Position numbers and translations under genes: made by a program. Under the pieces are notes generated by a model that did not search any database, was not told where the DNA came from, and worked only from the letters and a program-made list of their open reading frames with translations. This document shows, piece after piece, positions 23,489-33,826 of a DNA stretch of 64,000 bases. The number at the start of each line of letters is the position of its first letter. Position 1 is the stretch's first letter. Source of the DNA: Camellia lanceoleosa. Its lineage: Eukaryota > Streptophyta > Magnoliopsida > Ericales > Theaceae. The DNA lies in NCBI GenBank assembly GCA_025200525.1, contig CM045758.1, forward strand, positions 194,468,463 to 194,532,462, read 5' to 3'.

Positions 23489-24009
23489 CTACAAGTAAAC
23501 ATTATGAATGTCTTCCATGCTAGTTTTGGAAAACACTAAAGCACGAGATGTTAGAAAAGCAGACTAATTAAGTACATAAAATTTCTCTGCAATTTCAATA
23601 TTGAGGATAAAAAATAGAAAATAAAAACAAAAAGAGTAAAATATATATAACTTAATTGCCCATGTTTGTGAGCAGAAGGGTGGTTTATGCAAGAGAAAAC
23701 TGACACTTCTAACCAAAGTAAACAAACAGTTATTAATACCAAATAAGAAGAAAAAAATTCCCCCTTCATAGAGACTTGCTCAAAATCACAATCAGCAGCA
23801 TGTATCACAATCAACATGAGCCTACTAATTAGCGTGAATCTAGCCCATGCTGCCATGCCTATAAAACTCAGCTAATAAATAAACTGAAATTCATTTGATA
23901 GGTGTAAATTGAAGTTTTATTTATTTATTTATTTATTGCTAAACCCTACCCTAAACCTATATATATATATATATATATTTCATAGATAGACGAAAATGTA
24001 AATTCATAC

Positions 24010-24173
24010 CTTAACCATCTCCACATTTCCAACTCGTCCGAACAACCCAGCAATAGGTCCTCTTCTTGCTTGTACTCGGATGAAACCGCGACATTTTGTA
24101 CGAACTTGGAAGGCAAGGAGGCTTCGAAGGGTCTAGAAGGAGAGAGAAGAAATGAGGAACTGCTCACTGCCAT
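24010..24173 (-). pseudogene. First-exon-like fragment with CT-rich leader, unidentified
   Basis: On the minus strand a (CT)n leader (24227-24190) precedes ATG at 24173. An open 55-codon frame follows (MAVSSSSFLLSPSRPFEASL at the start, QEEDLLLGCSDELEMWRWLR at the end), closing at a consensus-like donor (AAG/GTATGA). It has the look of a captured 5' exon. The product is not recognised. Confidence 0.35.
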
Positions 24174-24187
24174 CTACAACTGCTCGC

Positions 24188-24189
<2 letters not shown>

Positions 24190-24227
<38 letters not shown>
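24190..24227. repeat. (GA)n microsatellite
   Basis: About 19 GA units without interruption, located in the presumed leader of the exon-like fragment. Confidence 0.95.
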
Positions 24228-24229
<2 letters not shown>

Positions 24230-24239
24230 CCTAAGAAGG

Positions 24240-24490
24240 GATTAAGGATTTTTGGTTTTTGAGATTGGGGATTTTGTGTTTTTGAAGGGGATTTTGGTTG
24301 AAGAGGTTGGGGATTTTGGGCATTTGGGAGGGGGGGAGAGGAGAACCCGATTGGGGATTTTGGTTGAACAGATTGGGAATTTTGGGTTTTTGGGGGGAGC
24401 AGGAATGGAAAACAAGAAATAGATTGGGGATTTTGGGTTTTTGGGGAGGGGGGAGCGGGAATGGAAAGGAGGGGGAACCGGGTGAGAATG
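24240..24490 (+). repeat. G-rich tandem repeat with G-quadruplex motifs
   Basis: Four to five degenerate copies of 'gattggggattttggg' occur here. At 24309-24336 and 24426-24453 four G runs of three or more are separated by loops of 5, 5 and 1 nt, meeting the usual G4 pattern. The minus-strand reading frame through this block is a low-complexity shadow. Confidence 0.7.
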
Positions 24491-24840
24491 AGAAATTTTT
24501 TTTTTATTTCCATCACAAATGAATATTCAAATAATAAAATGGTTTTTTTTTTTTTTTCACGACGACAATAAAATTTATTTTTTGTTAAAATAATTTTTTT
24601 TTATAATTAATAAATTTTTTTTTATATTTTTCATGTTCTTTTAGTTATTAAGGTTGAAAATTTATTTGTTTCATTTTATTTTAATGAATAAAAATATATT
24701 ATTATTATTTTTATTTGGTAGAAGTAGGGATAATATTTTAATGAAAAATATTTTCCATTAAAATAAAGTTAATTTTTTGTGGTCAATGAAAAATATTTTT
24801 TTGTGACTAAAAATCAAGAACTAATTTTTTGTGGTAGATG
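24491..24840. other. A/T-rich CACTA interior with degenerate subterminal-like motifs
   Basis: 'cacgacgacaataaaat' (near 24558) and 'tttttgtgactaaaaatc' (near 24799) resemble decayed CACTA subterminal motifs. No gene is seen. Confidence 0.4.
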
Positions 24841-26230
24841 ATAGAAAGTGCTAGTAGTGGTGAAGGTGGTGGTGGTAGTGGTGGCGAAAGAGATTAGTGG
24901 TGAAGTTGTGGTAGTGGTAGAGGAGATAGAGTAGTGGTGGTGGTAAAGAGGTAATGGTAGTAGTAGTGGTAGTAGTGGAGTGGTAGCGATAGTGGTAGTA
25001 ATGATAGTCGTAGAGATAGAGTGGCAACAATGGTAGTAGTGGAATGACATTTGCAGTAGTGGTGAATATGGTAGAAGAGATGGATGGTGAGAGAGAGAGA
25101 GAAAAGAGAGAGAGAGAGAGAGACAAAGACAGAGTGATGAGCGAGAGAGAGACAAAGTGGTCGCTAAAAGTGCATTTTCTTGTAGTGGAGAGCTCAGTAA
25201 ATAGAGAAGATGAGAAGGAGAGAGTGAGCAAGGTGAACACAATGGAGGAGAGAGATAGATAGATAGACAGACACATAGAGAGCAAAAAAGAGAGAAGAGT
25301 GAGAGACAGACAAACAGACACACAGAGAGAAAGAGAGAGAGAAGAGTGATGAGTGAGAGACAGACAGAAAAAGAAAGAGATATAGAGAGAGAGAGACAAA
25401 GAGAAAGAGACAGAAAGAAAAAGAGAGAGAAACAAGAGATGAGCGAGAGATAGACAGAGAGAGAAAGAAAGAGAGTGAAAAGAGATGAGCGAGAGAAATA
25501 CATAGAAAAATAGAGAGACAGAGAGAGAAGAAAGATGGGCGAGAGAGACAGAGAGAGAGAGATACAGAGAAGAGAAATGAGCGAGAGATAGAGAAAAAAG
25601 AGAGATAGAGAGAAGAGAGATGAGAAATGAGCGAGAGAGAAACAGAGACAGAGACAGAGACAAAGACTAACAAACAGAGAAGAGTGATGAATGAGAGAGA
25701 GAGAGAGAGAGATAGAGAGTAAGAGACAGAAAAAGAGACAAAGAGAGAAGAGAGATAAATGAGAGAGACAGAGAGAAAAAAAATGAACAAGAGAGACATA
25801 GAGATGAGAGAGATAGAAAGAAGAGAGATGAGCGAGAGAGATAGAGAGAAAAGAGATGAGCGAAAGAGATAGAGAGAAAAGAGATGAGAGAAGAGATAGA
25901 TGAGTGAAAGACACAGAGAGAGAAAGAGAGATAGACAGACAGAGAAAGAAGAGTGATGAGTGAGAGACAGAAAGAGAAGAGAAAGAGAGAAGAGAGATGA
26001 GAGAGATAGAGAGACGAGAGATGGGCGAGAGACATAGAGAGAAAGAGACAAAGACAGAGACAGATAGACAGATAGAGAAGAGTGATAAGTGAGACAGAGA
26101 AAGAGAAGAGAGATAGAGACATAGACACAGAGAGAAAGAGACAGACAGACAGACAGACAGAGAAGAGTGATGAGTGAGACAGAGAAAGAGAAGAGAGACA
26201 GAAATAGAGAGAGAGACAGGAATATGAAAA
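24841..26230. repeat. Low-complexity GTG/GTA then GA-rich polypurine tract
   Basis: Positions 24841-25070 are (GTG/GTA)n-like. From about 25081 to 26230 the + strand is nearly all purine, made of GA dinucleotides with recurrent 'gagatgagcgagagagata' and 'agacagacag' variants. Minus-strand frames of up to 366 codons here are Ser/Leu-rich translations of the repeat and are not genes. Confidence 0.85.
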
Positions 26231-26264
26231 AATGGGTGAAAAGAGAAATATTATATCAAAAGAG

Positions 26265-26525
26265 TAAGACGACGTCGTTTTTTTTTTTTTTTGTGACAAA
26301 AAAATACCGTTGCATTTATTTAAATCATTTTGTGACTATATATATATATGAAGGCGTCTCAAAGCCACAATATATATATATATATATTTGACTCTTTTTT
26401 TTTTTTTTACGACGGTACCTATTACAGTCACAAAAAACTCTTCTTTTTTTTTTTTTACTGCAGCTGGTACCTTTGCAAAAACTCTATTTTTTTGCGACAA
26501 CAAGTTGTGCCGTCGCAAAAAGTTC
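26265..26525. repeat. CACTA right subterminal repeat array
   Basis: Motifs such as 'tttgcgacaacaag', 'gtgccgtcgcaaaaag', 'acgacggtacc' and 'acaaaaaaataccgttgc' precede the right terminus at 26554. A (TA)n run near 26370 separates two of them. Confidence 0.75.
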
Positions 26526-26881
26526 CGTCTCTTATGCCCATTTTTCTTGTAGTGATAGTTGAATTTTTTTTTTGTAATTGGATGTGATGTTTGTAAGAGA
26601 AAAAGTGAAATGATTATAAGTTTAATGTGACATTTTATTTTATTAGTTATTTTAGTCTATTTTGTGTTTTCGTGAATTTTAACCCAAAAAGCAAAAAATA
26701 GCGTTTACCAAACAAGGCCATAATGAAATAGTTATTGAGTACCAAACCTAATGAAATAGTCAAGTAAGATGAAGTGGTGTTTTATTGAGTACTAATTTAA
26801 GTTTAATAGATTATTACATTTTTATATTTTGTTTAAAATTCATATTTCTTATTTAATAATTTAAATTCATATTTTTATTTA

Positions 26882-27226
26882 GGATAAATTAGAAACACAT
26901 CTCCTGAGATTTACTTAAATTATAAATTACCCTCTATGATTCTAGAAATTATATTATACCCTCTAAGGTTTCTAATTTCACAACAAATAGATCATTTTAT
27001 TAATAAATCATCAAGTTAATTAATAGTTTTTAATAATGTTAAAATTTTATTTCAATTAATAATTCAGATAATTTTATTATTGTATAGGTGAACAGTTAGA
27101 AATTTTATTTTTTTAATTAATTCTGTTAAATAAAAAATTCTGACAATGAGGTATTTGTAATTTTTTAGACCACATGGGGCAATTCGTATTTTTAGTAAAT
27201 CTCAAGAGATATATTTGTAATTTACC
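26882..27226. mobile_element. Small MULE-like element with perfect 10 bp target duplication
   Basis: The inverted termini (GGATAAATTAGAAACACATC on the left; its counterpart ending GTAATTTACC on the right) share a subterminal 'ctcctgagatttact'/'agtaaatctcaagag' pair. TTTTTATTTA flanks both sides (26872-26881, 27227-27236). A 9-10 bp duplication with long inverted ends is typical of Mutator-like elements. The element is 345 bp and non-coding. Confidence 0.8.
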
Positions 27227-27236
27227 TTTTTATTTA

Positions 27237-27499
27237 TCACGGACTATTCATTGTGATTCTACTTAAAATTTGTTCTAATTTTATTTACCACTAAATAGTA
27301 ATGGACTGTTATTGAGTAATAGTCATGTTTGATCGAGTTGTAAATCATGTTTTATTGAGTAGTAACTTGAGTATCAATAAATAGTAACCTAAGTCTCACC
27401 AACTAGTAAGTAGGGTTTAATTGAATAGTAAACAAAATCTAATGACATAACAAGTGAAATCATATTAAGTAGTAAGTGGGATTTTTTTTTTTTTTTGGT
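27237..27499. repeat. Fragment of the degenerate 'agtaagtgga' array left of the LTR element
   Basis: Units such as 'attgagtagtaacttgag', 'aactagtaagtaggg' and 'taagtagtaagtggga' match the array that resumes immediately after the LTR element at 30664. Confidence 0.6.
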
Positions 27500-28209
27500 T
27501 GTTAGCACCATAAATCTGCAATTTTTATTATTGTTTATTATTTATATAATTGCAGGACATGTGGCATCCTCCTACTCATTTGGAGGTTATGAGAAGTTAT
27601 GAAATATGAAAAAGATGTTGGAGAATAAAGTGGAGAACATGGAACATTAATTGGAGGTTAAAGGAAGTTACGAAGACATGGAGGAATATGTGGCATTGTG
27701 GGAATGAAGATGGAAAAGTGGGTAGTTTTAGGTGGTTATTAGGTTGTTATTTCTGGAAGTTTTTTCCTACAAATATTTGTCTATAAATAGCCATTCATGG
27801 CTACACTGTAAAAGATCCAGAACTCAAATCAAAGACAGTTGATTTCAATATTTCTTGTCATTTTCCTTATCTTAGGAGTAGGTTAACATAGATTTATATT
27901 TCGAAGCATTTATTTTCAGCACTTTCATTTCGAAGCATTTCATGCACTTCCTTTTCAAAGCATAGGAGTAGAGGTAAGTAATTATTACTTTGATTGTTCA
28001 CTCAATCGTCTTTCTCCATCTCCCTTTCTTCTTTTAATTTTTCTTTTCTTTACACTTTGGCAATTTTGAAGTCCTCTTCGTTGAGGCAAAAGAACCGTCA
28101 ACACAATCGCTTGATATATTGGCTTGAATTTAATCTGTAAGGATTTTTCAATCCTTGCTGGCACGCTCGCATTTATAATATTTTCCTTCGTAGGAAAAAT
28201 AAGCCAACA
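27500..28209 (+). repeat. 5' LTR of the non-autonomous element
   Basis: Ends TGTTAGC/GCCAACA. It contains a TATA box (CTATAAATAG, 27781-27790) that would drive the element transcript, and two TTCGAAGCATT motifs near 27900-27940. Confidence 0.9.
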
Positions 28210-28213
28210 TTTT

Positions 28214-28231
28214 TGGCACGCCCGGTGGGAC
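28214..28231 (+). promoter_or_regulatory. Primer-binding-site candidate
   Basis: The GC-rich stretch TGGCACGCCCGGTGGGAC begins 5 nt after the LTR end, where the tRNA primer site is expected. I do not assign the tRNA. Confidence 0.5.
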
Positions 28232-28246
28232 AGCCAAGTGTAAGAA

Positions 28247-28996
28247 ATGACAAACAATTTGGATTTCGCCATTCGAACTTGTCAATTCGAAATATATTTG
28301 AGTGAAAGAAAAATTTTGGATCTTCAAGAAGAGATCCATTTTCTTGATGAAATAAACTTTCATCCATTACAATATTATTTGGTGGAAGAAAAAAGACACC
28401 ATTTAATTGGAGAAATTCATCAACTTGATATGGAAATTCGCCAATGGAATGATCAGTTATCAACTCTCACTATCAAGTCTTTAACTAAGGCTTTAATGGC
28501 CGAAATTGGTGAATTTTTTCAGAATTTTTCCATGGTTGAAAATAGCAAAAGCAAAGAGTTGATTTCATCAATGGCTCGGGGGGTTTAAGAGTCCGTTTTT
28601 AAAGAGTCAAGTTATGAAATTAACACAACGAAAGAGCATGTTCTTGAGCCAAATTTGGCTAAAAATGATGTTCCATGTATGACTCGGGGGGTCCAAAAAC
28701 CAAATTTTAGAGAGTCAAGTCATGAAAATAACATATTTATGAGTGATTTTCATAAGCCATTAATGGCTAACATGGAAGAACAACACACTTTGCTAAATAA
28801 TTATGAAAATCAATTCGGCGAAAGTTTTGTTTTTAAAACAAACATGGTCAAGAATGATGAACAAGCCACTGTTCATGAATTCAAAATTTTTGACACTTTT
28901 CAAAATGTCAAAAAGTATGAATTTTCATGGTCACACTATACCATGACTTTTGGTGTTCAAATCCTTTTTGGATTTGTGGTTAACATCAAAATATAA
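28247..28996 (+). pseudogene. Retrotransposon-encoded protein of unknown function, one in-frame stop
   Basis: The frame runs 250 codons from ATG at 28247 to TAA at 28996, broken only by TAA at 28586-28588. The N-terminal part is charged and heptad-like (LQEEIHFLDEINFHPLQYYL, HHLIGEIHQLDMEIRQWNDQ), suggesting a coiled coil. A short internal repeat is visible: MARGV..FKESSYEIN and MTRGVQKPNFRESSHENN. In the second copy the codon matching the stop is CAA, so a single C-to-T change explains the break. It is not recognisably gag, and no zinc knuckle is present. Confidence 0.55.
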
Positions 28997-29039
28997 TTCT
29001 AATGATGTGGCTAATAAAATTAACAAATTGTTCTTATGA

Positions 29040-29870
29040 ATTCGAAGCACTAAGAACAAGAGATGACCATTTAAAATACATGAATTTGGTTAGAAAAAGC
29101 CTATGCATTTAAATAAATGGTTGAGATTGGCTTATCTTTTCAAATTGATGGCCAGTTGTTTGTATGTACACAGTCAAAGCATCGAAGATACATTCGAAGA
29201 ATCAAGAGTTGTTTCGAAAGTTGATTACTTCACCTTCGAAGCTGTATAAAGCTTTAAAGATACATTCGAAACATCAAGAGTTGTTTCGAAGGTTGATTAC
29301 TTCACCTTCGAAACTGTATAAAGTTTTGAAAACTTTCGAAATCTGTACATCTCTTCAAACATATGTAAAATAACAATTAATTAGTTGTCGAATAATGTTT
29401 GTTTTTGGCATGATAAGTTGGTTCGAAGAACAACAGTTTTGGTGTTTTCGAAGAATTAATAATTGGTTCGAAGCACAAAATTAATATTTTTATTAATGAT
29501 GTATGAACCAGAACATACAAAATTTGAATAACCATAATGTTGGCCAAAAGTTGCTTCGAAGGCCCTTTTGCCATAATTTTGTAAGCTTCGAAGCACTCCA
29601 TTTTACATTAATAGTTTCGAAGAAACAATAATGGTGGTTATGAACTTTCGAAGCTTTGCCGAATATTTCCAAGAATGTAATTTGTCCTTTGTCGGCACTT
29701 TCAACCTTCGAAAGATGATTTTGGTCCTTTATACCACCTTCGAAGCTTGTTATTAGTCCATAATAGCTAGCATTCAAGGCATCTAGTCATAATTTTATAA
29801 TCATTCGAAGCACTTCATTGGTGCTATTACATCATTCGAAGCACTTTGTTAATATTATTCGAAGCATTTT
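29040..29870. repeat. Array of about twenty TTCGAA palindromes
   Basis: TTCGAA, mostly as TTCGAAG or CTTCGAA, occurs about twenty times in roughly 830 bp; chance expectation for a given 6-mer is well below one. A 70-75 bp tandem duplication (about 29176-29325) accounts for a few copies. The rest lie in unrelated flanking sequence. The same motif appears in both LTRs. Confidence 0.85.
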
Positions 29871-29951
29871 ATTGCTTAGATTAATCATGTGCTTGGTTCG
29901 GCCCTTCAAAAAATTCAAATAAACATCATTTTTAAGAGCCGCGGGGGGTAA

Positions 29952-30660
29952 TGTTAGCACCATAAATCTGTAATTTTTATTATTGTTTATTATTTATATA
30001 ATTTCAGGACATGTGGCATCCTCCTACTCATTTGGAGGTTATGAGAAGTTATGAAATATGAAAAAGATGTTGGAGAATAAAGTGGAGAAATGGAGCATTA
30101 ATTGGAGGTTAAAGGAAGTTACGAAGACATGGAGGAATATGTGGCATTGTGGGAATGAAGATGGAAAAGTGGGTAGTTTTAGGTGGTTATTAGGTTGTTA
30201 TTTCTGAAAATTTTTTCCTACAAATATTTGTCTATAAATAGCCATTCATGGCTACATTGTAAAAGATCCAGAACTCAAATCAAAGACAGTTGATTTCAAT
30301 ATTTTTTGCCATTTTCCTTATCTTAGGAGTAGGTTAACATAGATTTATATTTCGAAGCATTTATTTTCAGCACTTTCATTTCGAAGCATTTCATGCACTT
30401 CCTTTTCGAAGCATAGGAGTAGAGGTAAGTAATTATTATTTTGATTGTTCACTCAATCGTCTTTCTCCATCTCCCTTTCTTCTTTTAATTTTTCTTTTCT
30501 TTACACTTTAGCAATTTTGAAGTCCTCTTCGTTGAGGCAAAAGAACCGTCAACACAATCGCTTGATATATTGGCTTGAATTTAATCTGTAAGGATTTTTC
30601 AATCCTTGCTGGCACACTCGCATTTATAATATTTTCCTTCGTAGGAAAAATAAGCCAACA
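29952..30660 (+). repeat. 3' LTR of the non-autonomous element
   Basis: Same ends as the 5' LTR, with the TATA box at about 30232-30240. It keeps a third TTCGAAG where the 5' LTR has TTCAAAG. Confidence 0.9.
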
Positions 30661-30703
30661 AGGGTAGTAAGTCAAGTTGTAGTGGTGTTTTTCTTAGTAC
30701 TTA

Positions 30704-30934
30704 GGCCTCGTTTGGCAAGTGTCTCTTTTAACCAAAAAGTCAAAAAGTTACTAAAAAAAAATCAAAAAGCCAACAACTCATACCAAAAAGTCAAAAATTT
30801 CATTTTCTCTCTACTTTTTACACATCTTTTTGTAAAAAGTCAAAAAATCATCCCAAATATACTAGTTTTTTTTATATCACATTTTAGTCAAAAAGTCAAA
30901 AAATTACTAAAAAAGCCTGTTCCCAAACGAGGCC
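30704..30934. mobile_element. PIF/Harbinger-type MITE (GGCCTCGTTTGG ends)
   Basis: The inverted termini GGCCTCGTTTGG.../...CCAAACGAGGCC are perfect over 12 bp. Flanks are TTA on the left and TAA on the right. The non-coding interior is rich in 'aaaaagtcaaaaa'. It lies within the degenerate array. Confidence 0.8.
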
Positions 30935-31960
30935 TAAGTGAAGTCTAATAATTTTTTGTATTTTGTTTAATAATTTAAAATTCATATTTCTAATTTATTA
31001 CTTACCAATCATTGTAACTCTAATTACAATTTTGTTTTCATTCTACTTACCAATTAATAGTAACAAGGTCTTATTGAGTAGTAGTCATGTTTGATTGAAT
31101 TGTAAGTCAAATTTGATAGAATAGTAGTAAGTAGAATATCATTAAGTAGTAAAAATCTATTGAAGTAGTAAGTAGAATCTTATTAAATTGTAAATGAGAT
31201 TTAATTGAGTACTAAGTCACGTCCAATCATTAAGTAGTAAGTAAAATTTAATTGAATAGTAAATCAAGTCACATGAAGTGGTGTCTTATTGAGTATTAAG
31301 TTAAATTTAATAAATTTTTACATTTTCACATTTTGTTTAAAATTCATATTTCTTATTTAATAATTCAAAATTCATATTTTTATTTATCAATGACCATTCA
31401 TATTTTTTATTGAGTCCTAAGTTAAGTCTAATAATTTACAATTTGTTCTAATTCTATTAACCACTCAATAGTAATGTAATCTTACTGAGTAGTAGTCATG
31501 TTTGATTGAGTTGTAAGTTAAGTTTAATGGAATAGTAAGTGGAATATCAATGAATAGTAAGCTGAGTCTCATTGATTAGTAAATGAGATTAAATTAAATA
31601 GGAAGTAAAGTCTAATGAAGTAGAAAGTAGAGTTCATTAACTAGTAAGTGGGGTTCAAAAGAATAATACGTCAAGTCAAATTAACTAGTGTCTTTTTTTT
31701 ATTTTATTTTAATTAAGTAATGTCTTATTAAGTAGTAAGTCATGTTTGATTGAGTGGAAAGTTGAGTAGTATTAAGTAGTAAATGGAGTTTGATTGGTTA
31801 TTAAGTTTAGTATCATTTAGTAAATGAAGTTTGATTAGGTAAGAAGTTGAGAATTATTAAATAGTAAGTGGTATTTAATTAAGTAGTAAGCGAAGTACAA
31901 TAAAATAATAAGTGAAGGCTCATTGAATAATAAATGGAATTTAATTACCATTCATAAACA
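30935..31960. repeat. Degenerate short-unit repeat array ('agtaagtggaatttaattgaat')
   Basis: Dozens of variants of 'agtagtaagt', 'gtttgattgagttgtaagt' and 'tttaattgaatagtaag' follow one another with irregular spacing and no strict period. No coding potential is seen. Matching fragments lie at 17741-17835, 26720-26830, 27290-27499 and 30664-30700, so the array predates the CACTA and LTR insertions. Confidence 0.65.
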
Positions 31961-33595
31961 CTATTGACCATTCATTCTCATTCTAATTACACCTCTTTCT
32001 CACTCAACTTACCACTTAATATTCTACTTATCATTTTTACTTACTATTTCTTAATTAATTTGTTTATACTTATTGCAAATGAAATACAACATTGAGAAAA
32101 ATAAGAATAACAATTTTTTGAATTAGATGATGATGATACTAATGATGGTATTAAGCATCTGAATAAATTAATTGAAAAAGATATGTTTGAAGTGACATGT
32201 AACCCTACCTATCATTTATAAATCAACATGTACTACTACTTGAAACAATATACCATTCTTTTAAGTTATATTTACTATTTATTGTGGCTCTACTTACCAT
32301 GTTCGAGACAGCATAATAGTTTGCCACAAACGCATAAGCTCTTTAGCAAATAGTTTACAAAATCATTGTTAGATAAGTTCAAAATTTTTGGATCAAAAAC
32401 TAACAATGGATGTTTTATGATTGACTATTTGAGCCAAATGAAAAATTGACTGTTCAAACTTCATTTTTTTTTTTAACAAATTGAGTTCAATCGAGTTTTT
32501 AACAAATCAAATACGAGTCAAGTATAGTAAAAAAAACACACATATACTTTCGGACTACTGTGCTTTTAGATCCATCTACATGAATGGTTTGTATTAATGC
32601 CTTCAACAAATAAATGTATATGAGTGAAACTTTTATTTTAGGACATTTACTTCTGTGGTTTGAGATTTGAGTCAAATCACAAATAGGAGTGAAACTTTAT
32701 AGTTCAAATATGAAACTTTCAACAAATAAATCTATATGCTTTCTTTATCTTTTTATAGTTTAAATATAGTCACAAAGTCCCTATATAATTTTGGATTAAA
32801 GTGTAACGGTTAACTGCGTTAACTATAGATGCGAAATAACTATAATATCCTCAAATTCTATATATAAATTTTTGTTTTTTGGTTTTTTGTTTTTTTCTTT
32901 CTCTCTTCTCACAAATACATAATTTCTAATTTCTAATTTCTGATATCAATGCAATTAAATCACAATTAATCATAAATTTTTTAATTATTTATTGTAATTC
33001 TTAGCTTTTTAATCAAATTTTAATTTAATTATGTTTTGAATCATAATTAATCCTAAATCCTTAATTATTTATTGGAATTTCTAACTTTGTAATCTAATTT
33101 TAATTTAATTATATTTTTATATTACAATTAATCTTAAATTCTTAATTATTTATTATAATTCCTAACATCATAATCTAATTTTAATTTAATTATATTTTAG
33201 ATCAATCTTTAATCATTATTTATTTTATATTTTAATTTAATGAGAAATTTATTAGAAAATTTTCTATCAGTTACTTGTATCCCAATTAGTCCATAAAATA
33301 TTTTTGTATTCCAATAAGTCCTATTATTGTATACATTTGATCCATCAAATCTTAATTCTCATATTTAAGGTATTTTATGAATAATTTTATCCGTACAAAT
33401 ATTTTTTGAACCTTTAACAACTTGGTGATGTGAACATTCACATTAAATAAATTTGACAGTATGAATGTTCATATCATGAAACATTTATATTGTCAATGTG
33501 AACATTAATACGCATTTCATCCTACTATTATTAGAGGTATTTTGATAACTATATTTCAATAGGACTTATTGGAAACATAAGAAAATAATTTGGAC
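31961..33595. other. AT-rich non-coding DNA with a three-copy tandem repeat
   Basis: At about 32955-33215 an 80-81 bp unit containing 'ttaattatttattgtaattc' occurs three times (unit anchors at 32981, 33061 and 33142). A direct repeat of 'gtgaacattcacat'-like sequence lies near 33426-33505. No gene is seen. Confidence 0.65.
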
Positions 33596-33598
33596 TAA

Positions 33599-33823
33599 AG
33601 CCTCATTTGGCAACTCACTGTTTTAGTTTAAAAGTCAAAATTCATTAAAAAAATTAAAAAACCAAATACATATACCAAAAATTCAAAATTTTCTTTTTCT
33701 CTCTATTTTTGCACATCTTTTCGTAAAAAATTAAAAAGTCATTCTAAGCCTACTAATTTTTTTACGTCATATTTTAATCGAAAAATTAAAAAATTACTAA
33801 AATAGTTGTTTCCAAACGAAACC
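33599..33823. mobile_element. PIF/Harbinger-type MITE, TAA target duplication
   Basis: Ends AGCCTCATTTGG and CCAAACGAAACC, flanked by TAA (33596-33598, 33824-33826). The interior is similar to the MITEs at 30704 and 54834. Confidence 0.78.
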
Positions 33824-33826
33824 TAA

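Larger units (their letters stand above)
17922..26554. mobile_element. Non-autonomous CACTA-type DNA transposon carrying captured gene fragments, about 8.6 kb
   Basis: The left end reads CACTACTAAAA. The right end, read inward, is CACTACAAGAAAAA, the typical plant CACTA (En/Spm) terminus. Both ends are followed by subterminal arrays built on GCGACGGC and its complement, which is characteristic of the superfamily. Flanking trinucleotides are ATG on the left and ATA on the right, so the 3 bp target duplication is at best imperfect. No transposase frame is recognisable. The interior contains nested repeats, minus-strand host-gene exons, G-rich repeats and a long GA-rich tract. The left terminus is more diverged than the right. 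A composite of more than one CACTA copy is possible, because GCCGTCACAAAA-type remnants also lie near 21170. Confidence 0.75.
27500..30660 (+). mobile_element. Non-autonomous LTR retrotransposon, about 3.16 kb
   Basis: Two near-identical repeats begin TGTTAGC and end GCCAACA (27500-28209 and 29952-30660). A GC-rich primer-site-like stretch follows the left LTR, and a purine run precedes the right one (GCGGGGGGTAA, ending 29951). The 1.74 kb interior has one interrupted reading frame and a TTCGAA-rich region. No protease, reverse transcriptase, RNase H or integrase is present, so it must have moved with enzymes from another element. Flanking 5-mers (TTGGT and AGGGT) do not match cleanly. By eye the LTRs differ at roughly a dozen sites, suggesting fairly recent insertion. 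Confidence 0.88.

Noticed and set aside
24814..26299. Long minus-strand reading frames (up to 366 codons) rich in Ser, Leu and Phe
   Set aside because: They are translations of the GA-rich tract in different frames; composition is pure simple repeat, with no domain or start context.
29040..29870. TTCGAA array as heat-shock elements
   Set aside because: Heat-shock elements need two nucleotides between GAA and TTC units (nGAAnnTTCn); here TTC and GAA abut directly.
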